Shown piece after piece: positions 42,356 to 51,410 of a stretch of 64,000 nt of DNA; position 1 is the stretch's first letter; each line of letters opens with the position of its first letter. The stretch is from contig NC_014828.1 in assembly GCF_000178115.2 (NCBI RefSeq), forward strand, positions 1,705,310 through 1,769,309, read 5' to 3'. The notes beneath the pieces are model-generated. The model was not told the origin of the DNA. It searched no databases and saw nothing but the letters and a program-made list of their open reading frames with translations. The translations under genes and the position numbers were made by a program. Source of the DNA: Ethanoligenens harbinense YUAN-3 (GTDB lineage: Bacteria; Bacillota; Clostridia; Oscillospirales; Ethanoligenentaceae).

Positions 42356-42384
42356 ATTATACACTTCCATCTTTGAATGCGCAA
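42356..42384 (-). promoter_or_regulatory. Probable promoter of the diguanylate cyclase gene
   Basis: On the minus strand: TTGCGC (42379-42384), 17-base spacer, TATAAT (42356-42361). Confidence 0.5.
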
Positions 42385-42540
42385 TGAGAAACGTGCCTCA
42401 TAATGTAAATTTTAATATATTTTTACATATTTTACTAATCCAGTGCTTTCGCCACGTTCTTTTCGGGCAGATAGTGTACAAATCTGAAATCTTTACAACG
42501 TTTTCACAGTTTGTTAATGAGCGGCCCTTATAATAAAAGC

Positions 42541-42631
42541 ATGCTTTTTCATTCTTTTTCTCCTCTCTCTTTTCTTTATCTGATCTGATTTCACTTCACC
42601 TGATCCCCGGCTTCTGCCGGGGAATTTTTTT
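42541..42631 (+). ncRNA. Candidate small RNA, pyrimidine-rich
   Basis: A TATAAT at 42529-42534 would start a transcript of about 90 bases that ends at a strong terminator. It has no reading frame. It is rich in C and U and contains CTCCTCTCT, complementary to Shine-Dalgarno sequences, as in several trans-acting Firmicute small RNAs. The -35 element is poor, so the promoter is uncertain. Confidence 0.35.
42605..42631 (+). terminator. Plus-strand terminator
   Basis: CCCCGGC, loop TTCT, GCCGGGG, then AATTTTTTT. Both flanking protein genes are on the minus strand, so it does not belong to either. Confidence 0.8.
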
Positions 42632-42720
42632 GCCCGCCACCGGCGGATGCCCGCGCCACAGCCCCCCGGCAAAGCTGGAGGCCATAACCGGCCCGGAACG
42701 GTGAACCATCCAGCTGTATA

Positions 42721-45700
42721 TCAGAAAAAGGTCATCTGACTGGTGCGGGGCATCCCGGCCAGCGCGCCGAAACTTTCCAGGCTCTCCACCACAGTCTTGG
42801 ACGCGCCGCCGCGGCTCTGCAGCTCTTCCATTGAGAGGAATTTCCCCTGCTCGCGCGCCGCCGCAATGGAACGCGCCACCGACTCGCCCAGACCTTTCAC
42901 CGAGGTGAGCGGCGGGCGGATTTTCCCCTCCTGCGGCAAGAACCGCACGGGGTCGGACCGGTAGATGTCCACCGTCAAAAACGGGATGCCGCGCGCATAG
43001 ATCTCCCGCACGATCTCAAGCATGGCGTGCATGTCGCTTTCCTTCTGGGTGGCGTCGCGACCCTTTTGTGCGATCTCTTTCATTTTGTCCACCACGCGCT
43101 CCACGCCTCTGGTCATAATCTCCGCGTCGAAATCGCCGCCGCGCACGCTGAGGTAGGCGCAGTAATATTCCAGCGGCATGTAGACCTTATACCATCCCAG
43201 CCGCAGCGCCGCGATCACGTAGGCCGCCGCGTGCGCTTTCGGAAACATATATTTGATCTTCATGCAGGAATCAATGTACCAGTCCGGCACGCCGTGTTCC
43301 TTCATTTCCTGGATATAGTCGTCGGTCAGCAGCTTGGGGGCGCGGCCTTTGCGCACGATCTCCATGATCTTGAACGCCGACTTGGGCTTGAGCCCTTTGT
43401 GCAGCAGATAGGTCATGATGTTATCACGCGTACCGATAACCTCGGAGATGTCGCAGGTGCCGTTGCGGATGAGTTCCTGCGCATTGTTCAACCACACGTC
43501 GGTGCCGTGGGAGAGGCCGGAAATCTGCAGCAGGTCCGAAAAGGTCTTCGGTTGGGATTCCACCAGCATGCCGCGCACAAATTTGGTGCCCAGTTCCGGC
43601 AGGGAGAACGTGCCCGTCTCACTGTCGATGTCCTCCGGCCGGACACCGAGCGGCGCGGTGGAAGTGAACAGTTCCAGCACTTTCGGGTCGGGCACGGGCA
43701 CGCTCATCACCGGCTTGTCGGTGAGTTCTTCCAGCCGCTTATAGAGCGTGGGCACATCATGGCCGAGGATGTCGAGCTTGAGAATGGTATCATGCAGGCA
43801 GTTGAAGTCGAAATGCGTGGTAATGGTGTCCGACGAGGTGTCGTCGGCCGGGTGCTGCACCGGTGTGAAGTCATAAACATCGTAATCGCGCGGCACCACG
43901 ATCATGCCGCCCGGGTGCTGGCCGGTGGTGCGGCGCACGCCCGTGCAGCCCAGCGCCAGCCGCGCCTCCTCCGCCTTGTGCAGCGTCTTCCCCTTTTCCT
44001 CCAGATACTTTTTCACAAAACCGTAGGCGGTCTTTTCCGCCACCGAGGAAATGGTTCCCGCACGAAACACATGCCCCTTGCCGAACAGCTCCTCCGTGTA
44101 TTTATGGGCGGTGGGCTGCTCGTCGCCTGAGAAGTTGAGGTCAATATCCGGGGACTTGTCGCCGTCGAAGCCCAGAAAAGTCTCGAACGGGATGTCGTGC
44201 CCGTCCCGCCAGAGAGGCTCGCCGCAGACGGGGCAAGTTTTGGCCGGCAGGTCAAAACCGGAACCCACGCTGCCGTCGGTAATGAATTCGCTGTGTTTGC
44301 ACTTGGGACAGACATAATGCGGCGGCAGCGGGTTGACCTCGGTGATGCCGGACATGGTAGCCACAAACGATGAACCGACCGACCCGCGCGAGCCGACCAG
44401 ATAGCCGTCGCTCTCCGACTTGGCCACCAGCTTCTGCGCGATCATATACAGCACCGAGAAACCGTGCTTGATGATGGAGTCCATCTCGCGCGCCAGGCGC
44501 TTTTCCACGATCTCCGGCAGGTTTTCGCCGTACATATCGTGCGCGCGCCCCCAAACGATGCGCGTGAGGTCGTCGTCCGCGCCGTCGAGGGAGGGCGGGT
44601 AGGTGCCCTTGGGTATGGGGCGGATGTCATCCTCCACCATATCCGCGATTTTGTTCGGGTTCTCCACCACCACTTCCTGGGCACGCTCTCCCAGATAGGC
44701 GAATTCCTTCAGCATCTCCCCGGTAGTGCGGAAATAAAGCGGCGGCTGCTCATCCGTGTCCTTAAAACCCATGCCGGACATCAGAATCTGACGAAAAACG
44801 CCGTCCCGCTCGTCGATAAAATGCGCGTCGCATGTGGCGACGACCGGCAGGTGCAGTTCGTCGCCCAGCCGGAGGATCATGCGGTTGAATTCCTCCAACT
44901 GCGCCTGCGTGGCCTTGCCCTCGCGCACGAGAAAACTATTGTTGCAGAGCGGCTGAATCTCCAGGTAATCGTAGAACGCGGCGATCTGCTTGAGTTCTTC
45001 CCACGGTTTGCCTTCCAGAATGGCGTGGAACAGCTCGCCCGCCTCGCACGCGCTGCCCACCAGCAGACCTTCGCGCAGACGGCTGAGTTCGCTGCGCGGC
45101 ACGCGCGGATGTTTGAAATAATAGTCCAACTGCGATTTGGAGATGAGCTTGTACAGATTCTTCAGGCCGGTGCTGTTTTTCACCAACAAAATCTGATGGT
45201 AGGACGGCAGGCGCCGCACGTCTCCCCCGGTGGTAACGCCGTTGATGTCCTTGACATTGCCCACGCCCTTCTGTTCGCGCAGCATGTCCAGCACCTGAAC
45301 CAGAATCTGCCCCAGCACGAACGCGTCGTCCGACGCGCGGTGATGGTTGAACGGCGGCAGGTGCAGCCCGCCTGCCACCGTGTCCAGCTTGTAGTTTTTC
45401 AGGCCGGGCAGCACGGTGCGGCAGAGCGGGATGGAATCCATATAGGTATAGGGGAACTCCATGCCGCAGCGGGCCGCGGCAGCCCGGCAGAACCCCGTGT
45501 CGAATTCCGCGTTGTGCGCCACGAGCACCGCGTCGCCGCAAAAGGCGAAAAACTGCCGGAGCGCCTCGTCTTCCTCCGCCGCGTCTTTCACCATGTCGTC
45601 GGTGATGCCAGTCAGCTCGGTGATGCGCGGCGGAATGGGCTTGTGCGGGTTGACAAACAGATCGAACCGCTCTCCGATCTCGCCGTTCCGGATGCGTACC

Positions 45701-47094
45701 GCGCCGATCTCGGTGATGCGGTCGTTTTCACGGTTCAGCCCGGTGGTCTCGAGGTCGAACGCGACGAACTCGCCGGAAAACGGCATATTCGCCCCGCCGA
45801 CTGTGGCGGGCACGGTGTCGTCCACGAAATACGCCTCGATGCCGTAGATGACCTTGATCTCGCCGCCGTCTTTGCGGATGGCCTCCACGGTATTCATCGC
45901 TTCAGGAAACGCCTGCGCCACGCCGTGGTCGGTGATGGCGATAGCTTTGTGCCCCCAGCGCGCCGCACGCTTGATATAAGCGGCGGCGGGCGTCACCGCA
46001 TCCATCGCGGACATATTGGTATGCAGGTGCAGCTCCACCCGCTTGACCGGGGCGTCGTCCTGCTTTTCTTCTTTTTTGGCCTGCGCGATGTCGTTTGCGC
46101 GGATGTTCACGTCGTGATCGTATGTATCGTAAGAAGCCTCGCCGCTCACCGCCACGGTCATGCCGTTTTTCAGCTTGGCGAGAAGCGGCTCCAGCTTCTT
46201 TTTATCCTTGATGATCTTGACGGTGTTGGACGAGGTGTAATCGGTGATGTTGAACGATACGATGTTCTTTTTGCCATCGCGCGTTTCGCGCACGTCCAGC
46301 CCGAACACGTCGCCCCAGACCGTCACTTTGCCGGATTCCTGCGTCACGGTGTCCAGCGGCTGCATCGCGCCGCGAACGGCACGCCCAAACAGCACCCCGG
46401 TAATCTGCACCTGTTGTCCGTTTCCGGCGGCGCGGCGGGCGGGCGCCTGCCGCTTGGGTGCAGCCTGCGGCGCTTCCGGAGGCGCATCGCGCACGGGCGG
46501 CGGCGTTTCTTCCCAGGGCGGAGGCACGGCGTCGTCCCGCAGGGGCGGAGCGTCATCCTCCCAAGGAGGAGGAGGCGCGTCCATGCGGCGAGCCGGGCGC
46601 TCGATTTTGACATCGTCCGGCAGATCCTTTTTCTCATCCGCCAGCACCACAGAAAGCTGCACGCCGAACAATTCCCGAACCAGCCTCGCAAGCGCCTTGT
46701 CGCATCCGGCTTTCATGAGCAGGTCCGCCCCGCCACAGAACAGCCGGATGGTGAGCGTATCGCCGTCCAGCTCCGGCTTGCAGTGGTCGAAAAAGCCGTT
46801 GACCGCCGCGATGCGCTGCCGCAGGCAGTCCACCAGTTCGGGAAAAAACGACAGCTCAAACAACGACGCGTCATAATGAGGACGGACGGAGAGCCTGCTC
46901 ATATGATACGCCGCTGCCGCGCCCTTTTCCAATGCGGACAGCGCGGCAAACGGCAACAAACCGGAGAACGCCACGTCCACATGGAGCGCGCGTCCCTCGC
47001 GCGAGACCTCCATGCCGGTCACTTCGCCCGCCCGCAGCGTGTCCGCCTCCGGGCCGGACGGCGCATAGTTTGCAAACAATTTCCCCAATGTCAT
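42721..47094 (-). CDS. polC: DNA polymerase III alpha subunit, Gram-positive PolC type
   Basis: Replicative polymerase of 1457 residues. The N-terminal domain is followed by a Pro-rich linker (PPPPWEDDAPPLRDDAVPPPW and on, about 165-220), an OB-fold (VQITGVLFGRAV), a PHP domain split around the exonuclease (VELHLHTNMSAMDAVTPAA), a DEDDh 3'-5' exonuclease (FVAFDLETTGLNRENDRITEIG, VLVAHNAEFDTGFCRAAA), and the polymerase core with SRGSVGSSFVATMSGITEVNPLPPHYVCP, SPDIDLNFSGDEQPTAHKYTEE and RRTTGQHPGGMIVVP. A zinc-type Cys set is seen in CPKCKHSEF and CPVCGEP. The start overlaps the ispG stop in ATGA. Confidence 0.98.
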   Translation of the reverse strand: MTLGKLFANYAPSGPEADTLRAGEVTGMEVSREGRALHVDVAFSGLLPFAALSALEKGAAAAYHMSRLSVRPHYDASLFELSFFPELVDCLRQRIAAVNGFFDHCKPELDGDTLTIRLFCGGADLLMKAGCDKALARLVRELFGVQLSVVLADEKKDLPDDVKIERPARRMDAPPPPWEDDAPPLRDDAVPPPWEETPPPVRDAPPEAPQAAPKRQAPARRAAGNGQQVQITGVLFGRAVRGAMQPLDTVTQESGKVTVWGDVFGLDVRETRDGKKNIVSFNITDYTSSNTVKIIKDKKKLEPLLAKLKNGMTVAVSGEASYDTYDHDVNIRANDIAQAKKEEKQDDAPVKRVELHLHTNMSAMDAVTPAAAYIKRAARWGHKAIAITDHGVAQAFPEAMNTVEAIRKDGGEIKVIYGIEAYFVDDTVPATVGGANMPFSGEFVAFDLETTGLNRENDRITEIGAVRIRNGEIGERFDLFVNPHKPIPPRITELTGITDDMVKDAAEEDEALRQFFAFCGDAVLVAHNAEFDTGFCRAAAARCGMEFPYTYMDSIPLCRTVLPGLKNYKLDTVAGGLHLPPFNHHRASDDAFVLGQILVQVLDMLREQKGVGNVKDINGVTTGGDVRRLPSYHQILLVKNSTGLKNLYKLISKSQLDYYFKHPRVPRSELSRLREGLLVGSACEAGELFHAILEGKPWEELKQIAAFYDYLEIQPLCNNSFLVREGKATQAQLEEFNRMILRLGDELHLPVVATCDAHFIDERDGVFRQILMSGMGFKDTDEQPPLYFRTTGEMLKEFAYLGERAQEVVVENPNKIADMVEDDIRPIPKGTYPPSLDGADDDLTRIVWGRAHDMYGENLPEIVEKRLAREMDSIIKHGFSVLYMIAQKLVAKSESDGYLVGSRGSVGSSFVATMSGITEVNPLPPHYVCPKCKHSEFITDGSVGSGFDLPAKTCPVCGEPLWRDGHDIPFETFLGFDGDKSPDIDLNFSGDEQPTAHKYTEELFGKGHVFRAGTISSVAEKTAYGFVKKYLEEKGKTLHKAEEARLALGCTGVRRTTGQHPGGMIVVPRDYDVYDFTPVQHPADDTSSDTITTHFDFNCLHDTILKLDILGHDVPTLYKRLEELTDKPVMSVPVPDPKVLELFTSTAPLGVRPEDIDSETGTFSLPELGTKFVRGMLVESQPKTFSDLLQISGLSHGTDVWLNNAQELIRNGTCDISEVIGTRDNIMTYLLHKGLKPKSAFKIMEIVRKGRAPKLLTDDYIQEMKEHGVPDWYIDSCMKIKYMFPKAHAAAYVIAALRLGWYKVYMPLEYYCAYLSVRGGDFDAEIMTRGVERVVDKMKEIAQKGRDATQKESDMHAMLEIVREIYARGIPFLTVDIYRSDPVRFLPQEGKIRPPLTSVKGLGESVARSIAAAREQGKFLSMEELQSRGGASKTVVESLESFGALAGMPRTSQMTFF

Positions 47095-48176
47095 GCCTGT
47101 TGCTCGCTGTCCTTTCGATTTTGTTCATCCATGGCGCGCACTTCCGCCATCAGTGCGTCCAGCAGTTCGCTTTCGGGCACGCGGCGCAGCACCACGCCCT
47201 TTTTGAACAGCAACCCGATGCCGTCTCCCCCCGCGATGCCCACGTCCGCGTCTCTGGCTTCGCCCGGTCCGTTCACGGCGCAACCCATCACCGCTACTTT
47301 CATCGGCGTTTTCACCGAAGCAAGCAGCGGCTCCACTTTGGCCGCCAGGCCGATGATGTCAATGCGCGTGCGCCCGCAGGTGGGGCAGCTGATAAGCTGC
47401 GCGCCCTCGTTTCGCAGGCCGCAGGCGGTGAGGATATCCTTAGCTGCACGCACCTCGCGCACCGGGTCGGCGGTGAGGGACACGCGCACCGTGTCGCCGA
47501 TACCCTCCATGAGCAGCGCGCCCAGCCCTACGGCGGATTTGACAAGCCCCATCCGCTCGGTGCCCGCCTCGGTCACGCCCAGATGCAACGGATACTCGCA
47601 CGCGGCGGCGGCCAGGCGGTAGGCCTCCACCATGGTGGGCACGTCGGACGCCTTGAGCGAAAGAACGATGTCATGGAAATCATACCGTTCCAGCAGCGCG
47701 GCGTGATAGAGCGCACTGTCCACCAGAGCCTGCGGGGTGGCGCGCCCGTATTTCTCCAGAAACGGCTTCTCCAGCGAGCCGCCGTTCACCCCGATGCGGA
47801 TAGGGATGCCTCTGGCGGCGCAGGCTTCGGCCACCGCCTTCACCCGTTCATCTCCACCGATGTTGCCGGGGTTGATGCGGATTTTGTCCACGCCCGCGGC
47901 GGCAGATTCCAGCGCCAGCCGCCAGTCAAAATGAATGTCGGCGACCACCGGCATGGAAACGGCTTCTTTGAGCACGGGAATAAGCCGCACGGTGTCCATA
48001 TCCGGCACGGCCACCCGCACGATCTCACAGCCGGCCTGTTCCAGCCGCCGGGCCTGCTCCACGTTGGCGGCCACATCCCGCGCGGGTGCGCAGAGCATGG
48101 ACTGCACCGAAACCGGCGCGCTCCCGCCGATGGCGACTTTGCCCGCCCGCACCTGCCTTGTCTTTCGTCTTTTCAT
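47091..48176 (-). CDS. ispG: 4-hydroxy-3-methylbut-2-enyl diphosphate synthase IspG
   Basis: [4Fe-4S] enzyme of the non-mevalonate isoprenoid pathway, 361 residues. GGSAPVSVQSML near the N-terminus, PVVADIHFDWRLAL, KIRINPGNIG and IRIGVNGGSLE mark the TIM barrel; the cluster cysteines lie in ISCPTCGRTRIDI and GCAVNGPGEARDADVG. AAGAGGTAG precedes the ATG. It sits in the conserved dxr-rseP-ispG-polC run, with two pathway enzymes (Dxr and IspG) in one operon. Confidence 0.97.
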   Translation of the reverse strand: MKRRKTRQVRAGKVAIGGSAPVSVQSMLCAPARDVAANVEQARRLEQAGCEIVRVAVPDMDTVRLIPVLKEAVSMPVVADIHFDWRLALESAAAGVDKIRINPGNIGGDERVKAVAEACAARGIPIRIGVNGGSLEKPFLEKYGRATPQALVDSALYHAALLERYDFHDIVLSLKASDVPTMVEAYRLAAAACEYPLHLGVTEAGTERMGLVKSAVGLGALLMEGIGDTVRVSLTADPVREVRAAKDILTACGLRNEGAQLISCPTCGRTRIDIIGLAAKVEPLLASVKTPMKVAVMGCAVNGPGEARDADVGIAGGDGIGLLFKKGVVLRRVPESELLDALMAEVRAMDEQNRKDSEQQA

Positions 48177-48181
48177 AGGTT

Positions 48182-49216
48182 CTACCTCTTGATCAGCCTT
48201 ACAATGTCATTGAACGTCACAAACAGCATCAGTGTCATCAGCAGAGCAAACCCGATGAGATGGACATAGCCCTCGTATTTCCGGGAGATGGGCTTGCGGC
48301 GGATACCCTCGATGATGACGAACAGCAGACGGCCGCCGTCCAATGCCGGAAGTGGGAACAGATTGACCACGCCAAGGTTGACGGCGATCATCGCTACGAC
48401 GTTGAACAGCATGGACGGACTTTGTGACGCCGCCTGCCCCATGGCCGCCGTAACGCCCACCGGCCCGGAAAGATCCTTGACGCTGTAGCGCCCGGTGAAC
48501 ATCTGCAGAATGGTCACCCACACCAGCTTCACCATGGCGATCGTCCAGTAAAACGCATAGGAAATCACCCGGCCGGGCGTTTTCTGTTGGGCATAGACAA
48601 CAAAATCCCGCGCCATCACCTTGCCGCCGTTGCCGTCGTCGGTCATGGGGAACTGCACGGCGGGCAGATCGACCACCTTGCCGCCCCGCAGCACCTGCAT
48701 GTTCACTTTGCCTTTGTTGCTGGTGATGAGGCCGAGCGTGATGTCCATGTTGATATGGACGGCCGCGCCGTCGATGCTCAGAATCCGGTCGCCTGCCCGC
48801 AGGCCGGTCTGCGAACTGGTCGCGCCGTCGGCAAACTGCGCCACCGTGGTGGACGGGATGGGGTTCGTCAGCATAATAATAATGAGGATGATGACAAACC
48901 CCGTGAGGATATTCATGAACGCGCCGGCCACCAGCACGATGATGCGCTGCCAGACCGGCCGGTTGACGAACGCGCGCGGATCGTTGTTCTCGCCGTCCTC
49001 GCCCTCCATGGCGGTGAAACCGCCGATGGGCAGCGCGCGCAGGGAGTATCTGGTCTCCCCTTTCTGGAATTTGAACAGTGCTGGACCCATCCCGACGGCA
49101 AACTCATTGACCTTGATCCCGCAGAGTTTCGCGGTGAAAAAGTGGCCGAATTCGTGCAGGAAAATCAATACGCCGAATACGATCACGGCAATCACGATAT
49201 ATAAAATCGCAGTCAT
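48182..49216 (-). CDS. rseP: Site-2 (M50) intramembrane metalloprotease RseP/RasP
   Basis: Membrane protease of 344 residues that cleaves anti-sigma factors and other membrane peptides within the bilayer. The zinc motif HEFGH lies in FLHEFGHFFTAKLCGIKVNEFAVGMGP, the second metal motif in LFPLPALDGGRL, and a central PDZ domain has TGLRAGDRILSIDGAAV. Four membrane helices are visible. AAAGGAG lies eight bases before this ATG; a GTG three codons earlier is too close to it. Confidence 0.95.
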   Translation of the reverse strand: MTAILYIVIAVIVFGVLIFLHEFGHFFTAKLCGIKVNEFAVGMGPALFKFQKGETRYSLRALPIGGFTAMEGEDGENNDPRAFVNRPVWQRIIVLVAGAFMNILTGFVIILIIIMLTNPIPSTTVAQFADGATSSQTGLRAGDRILSIDGAAVHINMDITLGLITSNKGKVNMQVLRGGKVVDLPAVQFPMTDDGNGGKVMARDFVVYAQQKTPGRVISYAFYWTIAMVKLVWVTILQMFTGRYSVKDLSGPVGVTAAMGQAASQSPSMLFNVVAMIAVNLGVVNLFPLPALDGGRLLFVIIEGIRRKPISRKYEGYVHLIGFALLMTLMLFVTFNDIVRLIKR

Positions 49217-49248
49217 ACCCACCACTCCTTTGGTTCAGATAGAAACGG

Positions 49249-50430
49249 TCACAGCGCCCGGCGGGGCACGCTTCCGTCGGCTTTCCGCGCCTGGGCGCGC
49301 ACAAACGCGCGGGCGGCCGCGTCGGCCTTCCGAATGCCCTCATAGGTCACCTCGCCCGGCTCCTGGCGGTCGGACGCGGCCTCCGCCAGCGCGGCGATGT
49401 CCAGAAAACCGATCTCCTTCTCTAAAAACAGCGCCACCGCTTCCTCGTTTGCGCCGTTGAGCGCTGCCGGAACCAGCCCGCCGCGGCGGATGGCCTTTTT
49501 GCATGCCCGCAGCCCGGTGAACGTGTCTTCATCCGGCCGCTCGAACGTGAGCGCGCCTAACGAAAACCAGTCCATCTGCCGGACGGGGGATGGCACACGG
49601 TGCGGCCAGGTAACGGCATACTGGATAGGCACGCGCATATCCGGCACGCCGAGCTGGGCCAAAACGGCATGGTCGGCGAATTCCACCGCCGAGTGCACGA
49701 TGCTCTGGCGGTGCACCACCACCTCTATTTTCTCCGGAGGCAGGCCGAACAGCCAGATCGCCTCGATCAGTTCCAGCCCTTTGTTGATGAGCGTGGCACT
49801 GTCGATGGTGATCTTGGCACCCATTTTCCAGTTTGGATGATGGAGGGCCTGCTCCGGACCCACCTGCGCAAGTTCGGCACGCGAACAGCCAAAAAAGGGC
49901 CCGCCGGATGCGGTGAGGATCAGACGTTCGACCTCCCCGCGCCCCGCGCAGCCCTGCAGGCATTGGAATACGGCGGAATGCTCACTATCCACCGGCAGAA
50001 TACGCACGCCGTTCTCCTCGGCGAGCCGCATGACCAGTTCACCGCCGACCACCAGAGATTCCTTGTTGGCCAGCGCCAGATTCCGCCCAGCCCGTATAGC
50101 CGCAAGCGTGGGCGCCAGCCCGGCCATGCCCACCACCGCGTTAAGCACCAGGTCGCTTTCCCCGCGTGCAACGGCGCACACGCCTTCTTCACCCGCAAGA
50201 ATTTCCACCGGCACATCGCGTAGCCTGGCGCGCAGCCGTCCGGCCGCTTCTTCATCCGACACCGCCGCCACGGCGGGGCAGAACCTGCGCACCTGCCGTT
50301 CCAGTTCCTCCACATTGCGGCCGGCGGCAAGCCCCGTTATCCGAAGCCCCAGTTTTTCGGCCACGTCCAGCGCCTGTGTACCGATGGAGCCGGTGGAACC
50401 CAGTATCGCGAGGGACTGCACTGCCATCAT
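49249..50430 (-). CDS. dxr: 1-deoxy-D-xylulose 5-phosphate reductoisomerase
   Basis: NADPH enzyme of 393 residues, second step of the MEP isoprenoid pathway. The NADPH motif is LAILGSTGSIGTQALDV; metal and substrate segments are VDSEHSAVFQCLQG, ILTASGGPFFG and HPNWKMGAKITIDSATLINKGLELIEA, with VHRQSIVHSAVEFAD. AAAGGG lies seven bases before the first of two adjacent ATG codons. It is followed closely by rseP. Confidence 0.97.
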   Translation of the reverse strand: MMAVQSLAILGSTGSIGTQALDVAEKLGLRITGLAAGRNVEELERQVRRFCPAVAAVSDEEAAGRLRARLRDVPVEILAGEEGVCAVARGESDLVLNAVVGMAGLAPTLAAIRAGRNLALANKESLVVGGELVMRLAEENGVRILPVDSEHSAVFQCLQGCAGRGEVERLILTASGGPFFGCSRAELAQVGPEQALHHPNWKMGAKITIDSATLINKGLELIEAIWLFGLPPEKIEVVVHRQSIVHSAVEFADHAVLAQLGVPDMRVPIQYAVTWPHRVPSPVRQMDWFSLGALTFERPDEDTFTGLRACKKAIRRGGLVPAALNGANEEAVALFLEKEIGFLDIAALAEAASDRQEPGEVTYEGIRKADAAARAFVRAQARKADGSVPRRAL

Positions 50431-50471
50431 ATGAAAGCCCTTTCTGTTAAAATGCCTCTGCCCGCCGTCAA

Positions 50472-51338
50472 TTATACCGGAATCGTACCCACCGATACGA
50501 CATGCACGATCTGCACCAGCACATACAATAGCGGCGCGACAAACATCACACTGTCAAAACGGTCCATGATACCGCCGTGGCCGGGTAGGATGTGTCCGAA
50601 ATCCTTAATCCGGCATTCGCGCTTGATGATGGACGCCGCCAGATCGCCGAAAATGGCAGCGAGCGCGCAGAGCACGCCCATCACGACCAGCAACGGATAG
50701 TTCACCGTCACCCCGATATGCAAGGAGGCGGCGTAGCTCTGATAAATCAGCCCCGCCACCGGAAACAGCACCGTGGAACACACCACGCCGCCCACCGCGC
50801 CCTCGACCGTTTTCTTTGGGCTGATCTGCGGCGCCATCTTGTGCCGTCCTAAAAAACGCCCCACAAAATACGCGCCCGCGTCGGTGATCCACGCGCCGAT
50901 GAAGATAAGCGCGAGATAAAACAGCGAATCGAAAGTGGTATAGCCATGCGTCGAGAAAATATCGCGCAGAAACACGATGCTGGAAAACGCCAGGCTGATC
51001 ATGACCGTGAGCATGAACGCCGTGCCGATCTGTTCCAGCTTGAGGCCCGCGCGGTAATGCATCAGCAGGCTGAACAGCACCACAATAAACAGATAACTGA
51101 ATATCATCACGATCAGGTGCATTCGGCTAATATTGAAAAAGGGCATCACCGCCGTGTAAACAAAGCTTGCGGCAGCCAGTCCGCGGCTCTGGATGTATTT
51201 CATGGCCACGAAGACCTCATAAAGCGCCAAAATGCTGATGAGCGCCACCACGATATTCAGAACCACGGTGTTGTAAAGCAGCAGTACCGCTGCGATCAGG
51301 GGCACGCCGAACGCCGCCGAGATAAGCCGTTGTCTCAT
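50472..51338 (-). CDS. cdsA: Phosphatidate cytidylyltransferase
   Basis: Integral membrane enzyme of 288 residues that makes CDP-diacylglycerol, the branch point of phospholipid synthesis. About eight hydrophobic helices are seen. The CdsA signature is in AYFVGRFLGRHKMAPQISPKKTVEGAVGG and FGDLAASIIKRECRIKDFGHILPGHGGIMDRFDS. AAAGGGGC precedes the ATG. It lies between uppS and dxr as in Bacillus. Confidence 0.97.
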   Translation of the reverse strand: MRQRLISAAFGVPLIAAVLLLYNTVVLNIVVALISILALYEVFVAMKYIQSRGLAAASFVYTAVMPFFNISRMHLIVMIFSYLFIVVLFSLLMHYRAGLKLEQIGTAFMLTVMISLAFSSIVFLRDIFSTHGYTTFDSLFYLALIFIGAWITDAGAYFVGRFLGRHKMAPQISPKKTVEGAVGGVVCSTVLFPVAGLIYQSYAASLHIGVTVNYPLLVVMGVLCALAAIFGDLAASIIKRECRIKDFGHILPGHGGIMDRFDSVMFVAPLLYVLVQIVHVVSVGTIPV

Positions 51339-51410
51339 GTTAGCCCCTTTCCACAGGATGCATCCCGCCGCTTCCGCAAGGCCGCCCGCACCGTCTGCCG
51401 GCCGGGCGGC

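Larger units (their letters stand above)
42144..42720. other. Intergenic region with promoters and a candidate small RNA
   Basis: No protein gene is visible. It holds a minus-strand promoter for the diguanylate cyclase gene (TTGCGC 42379-42384, TATAAT complement at 42356-42361), AT-rich DNA at 42390-42540, a plus-strand TATAAT at 42529, and a plus-strand terminator at 42605-42631. Confidence 0.6.

Noticed and set aside
44464-47622. A 1052-codon plus-strand frame opposite polC and ispG.
   Set aside because: Same cause: an antisense shadow of GC-rich coding DNA; the product is His/Arg/Val-rich without motifs.
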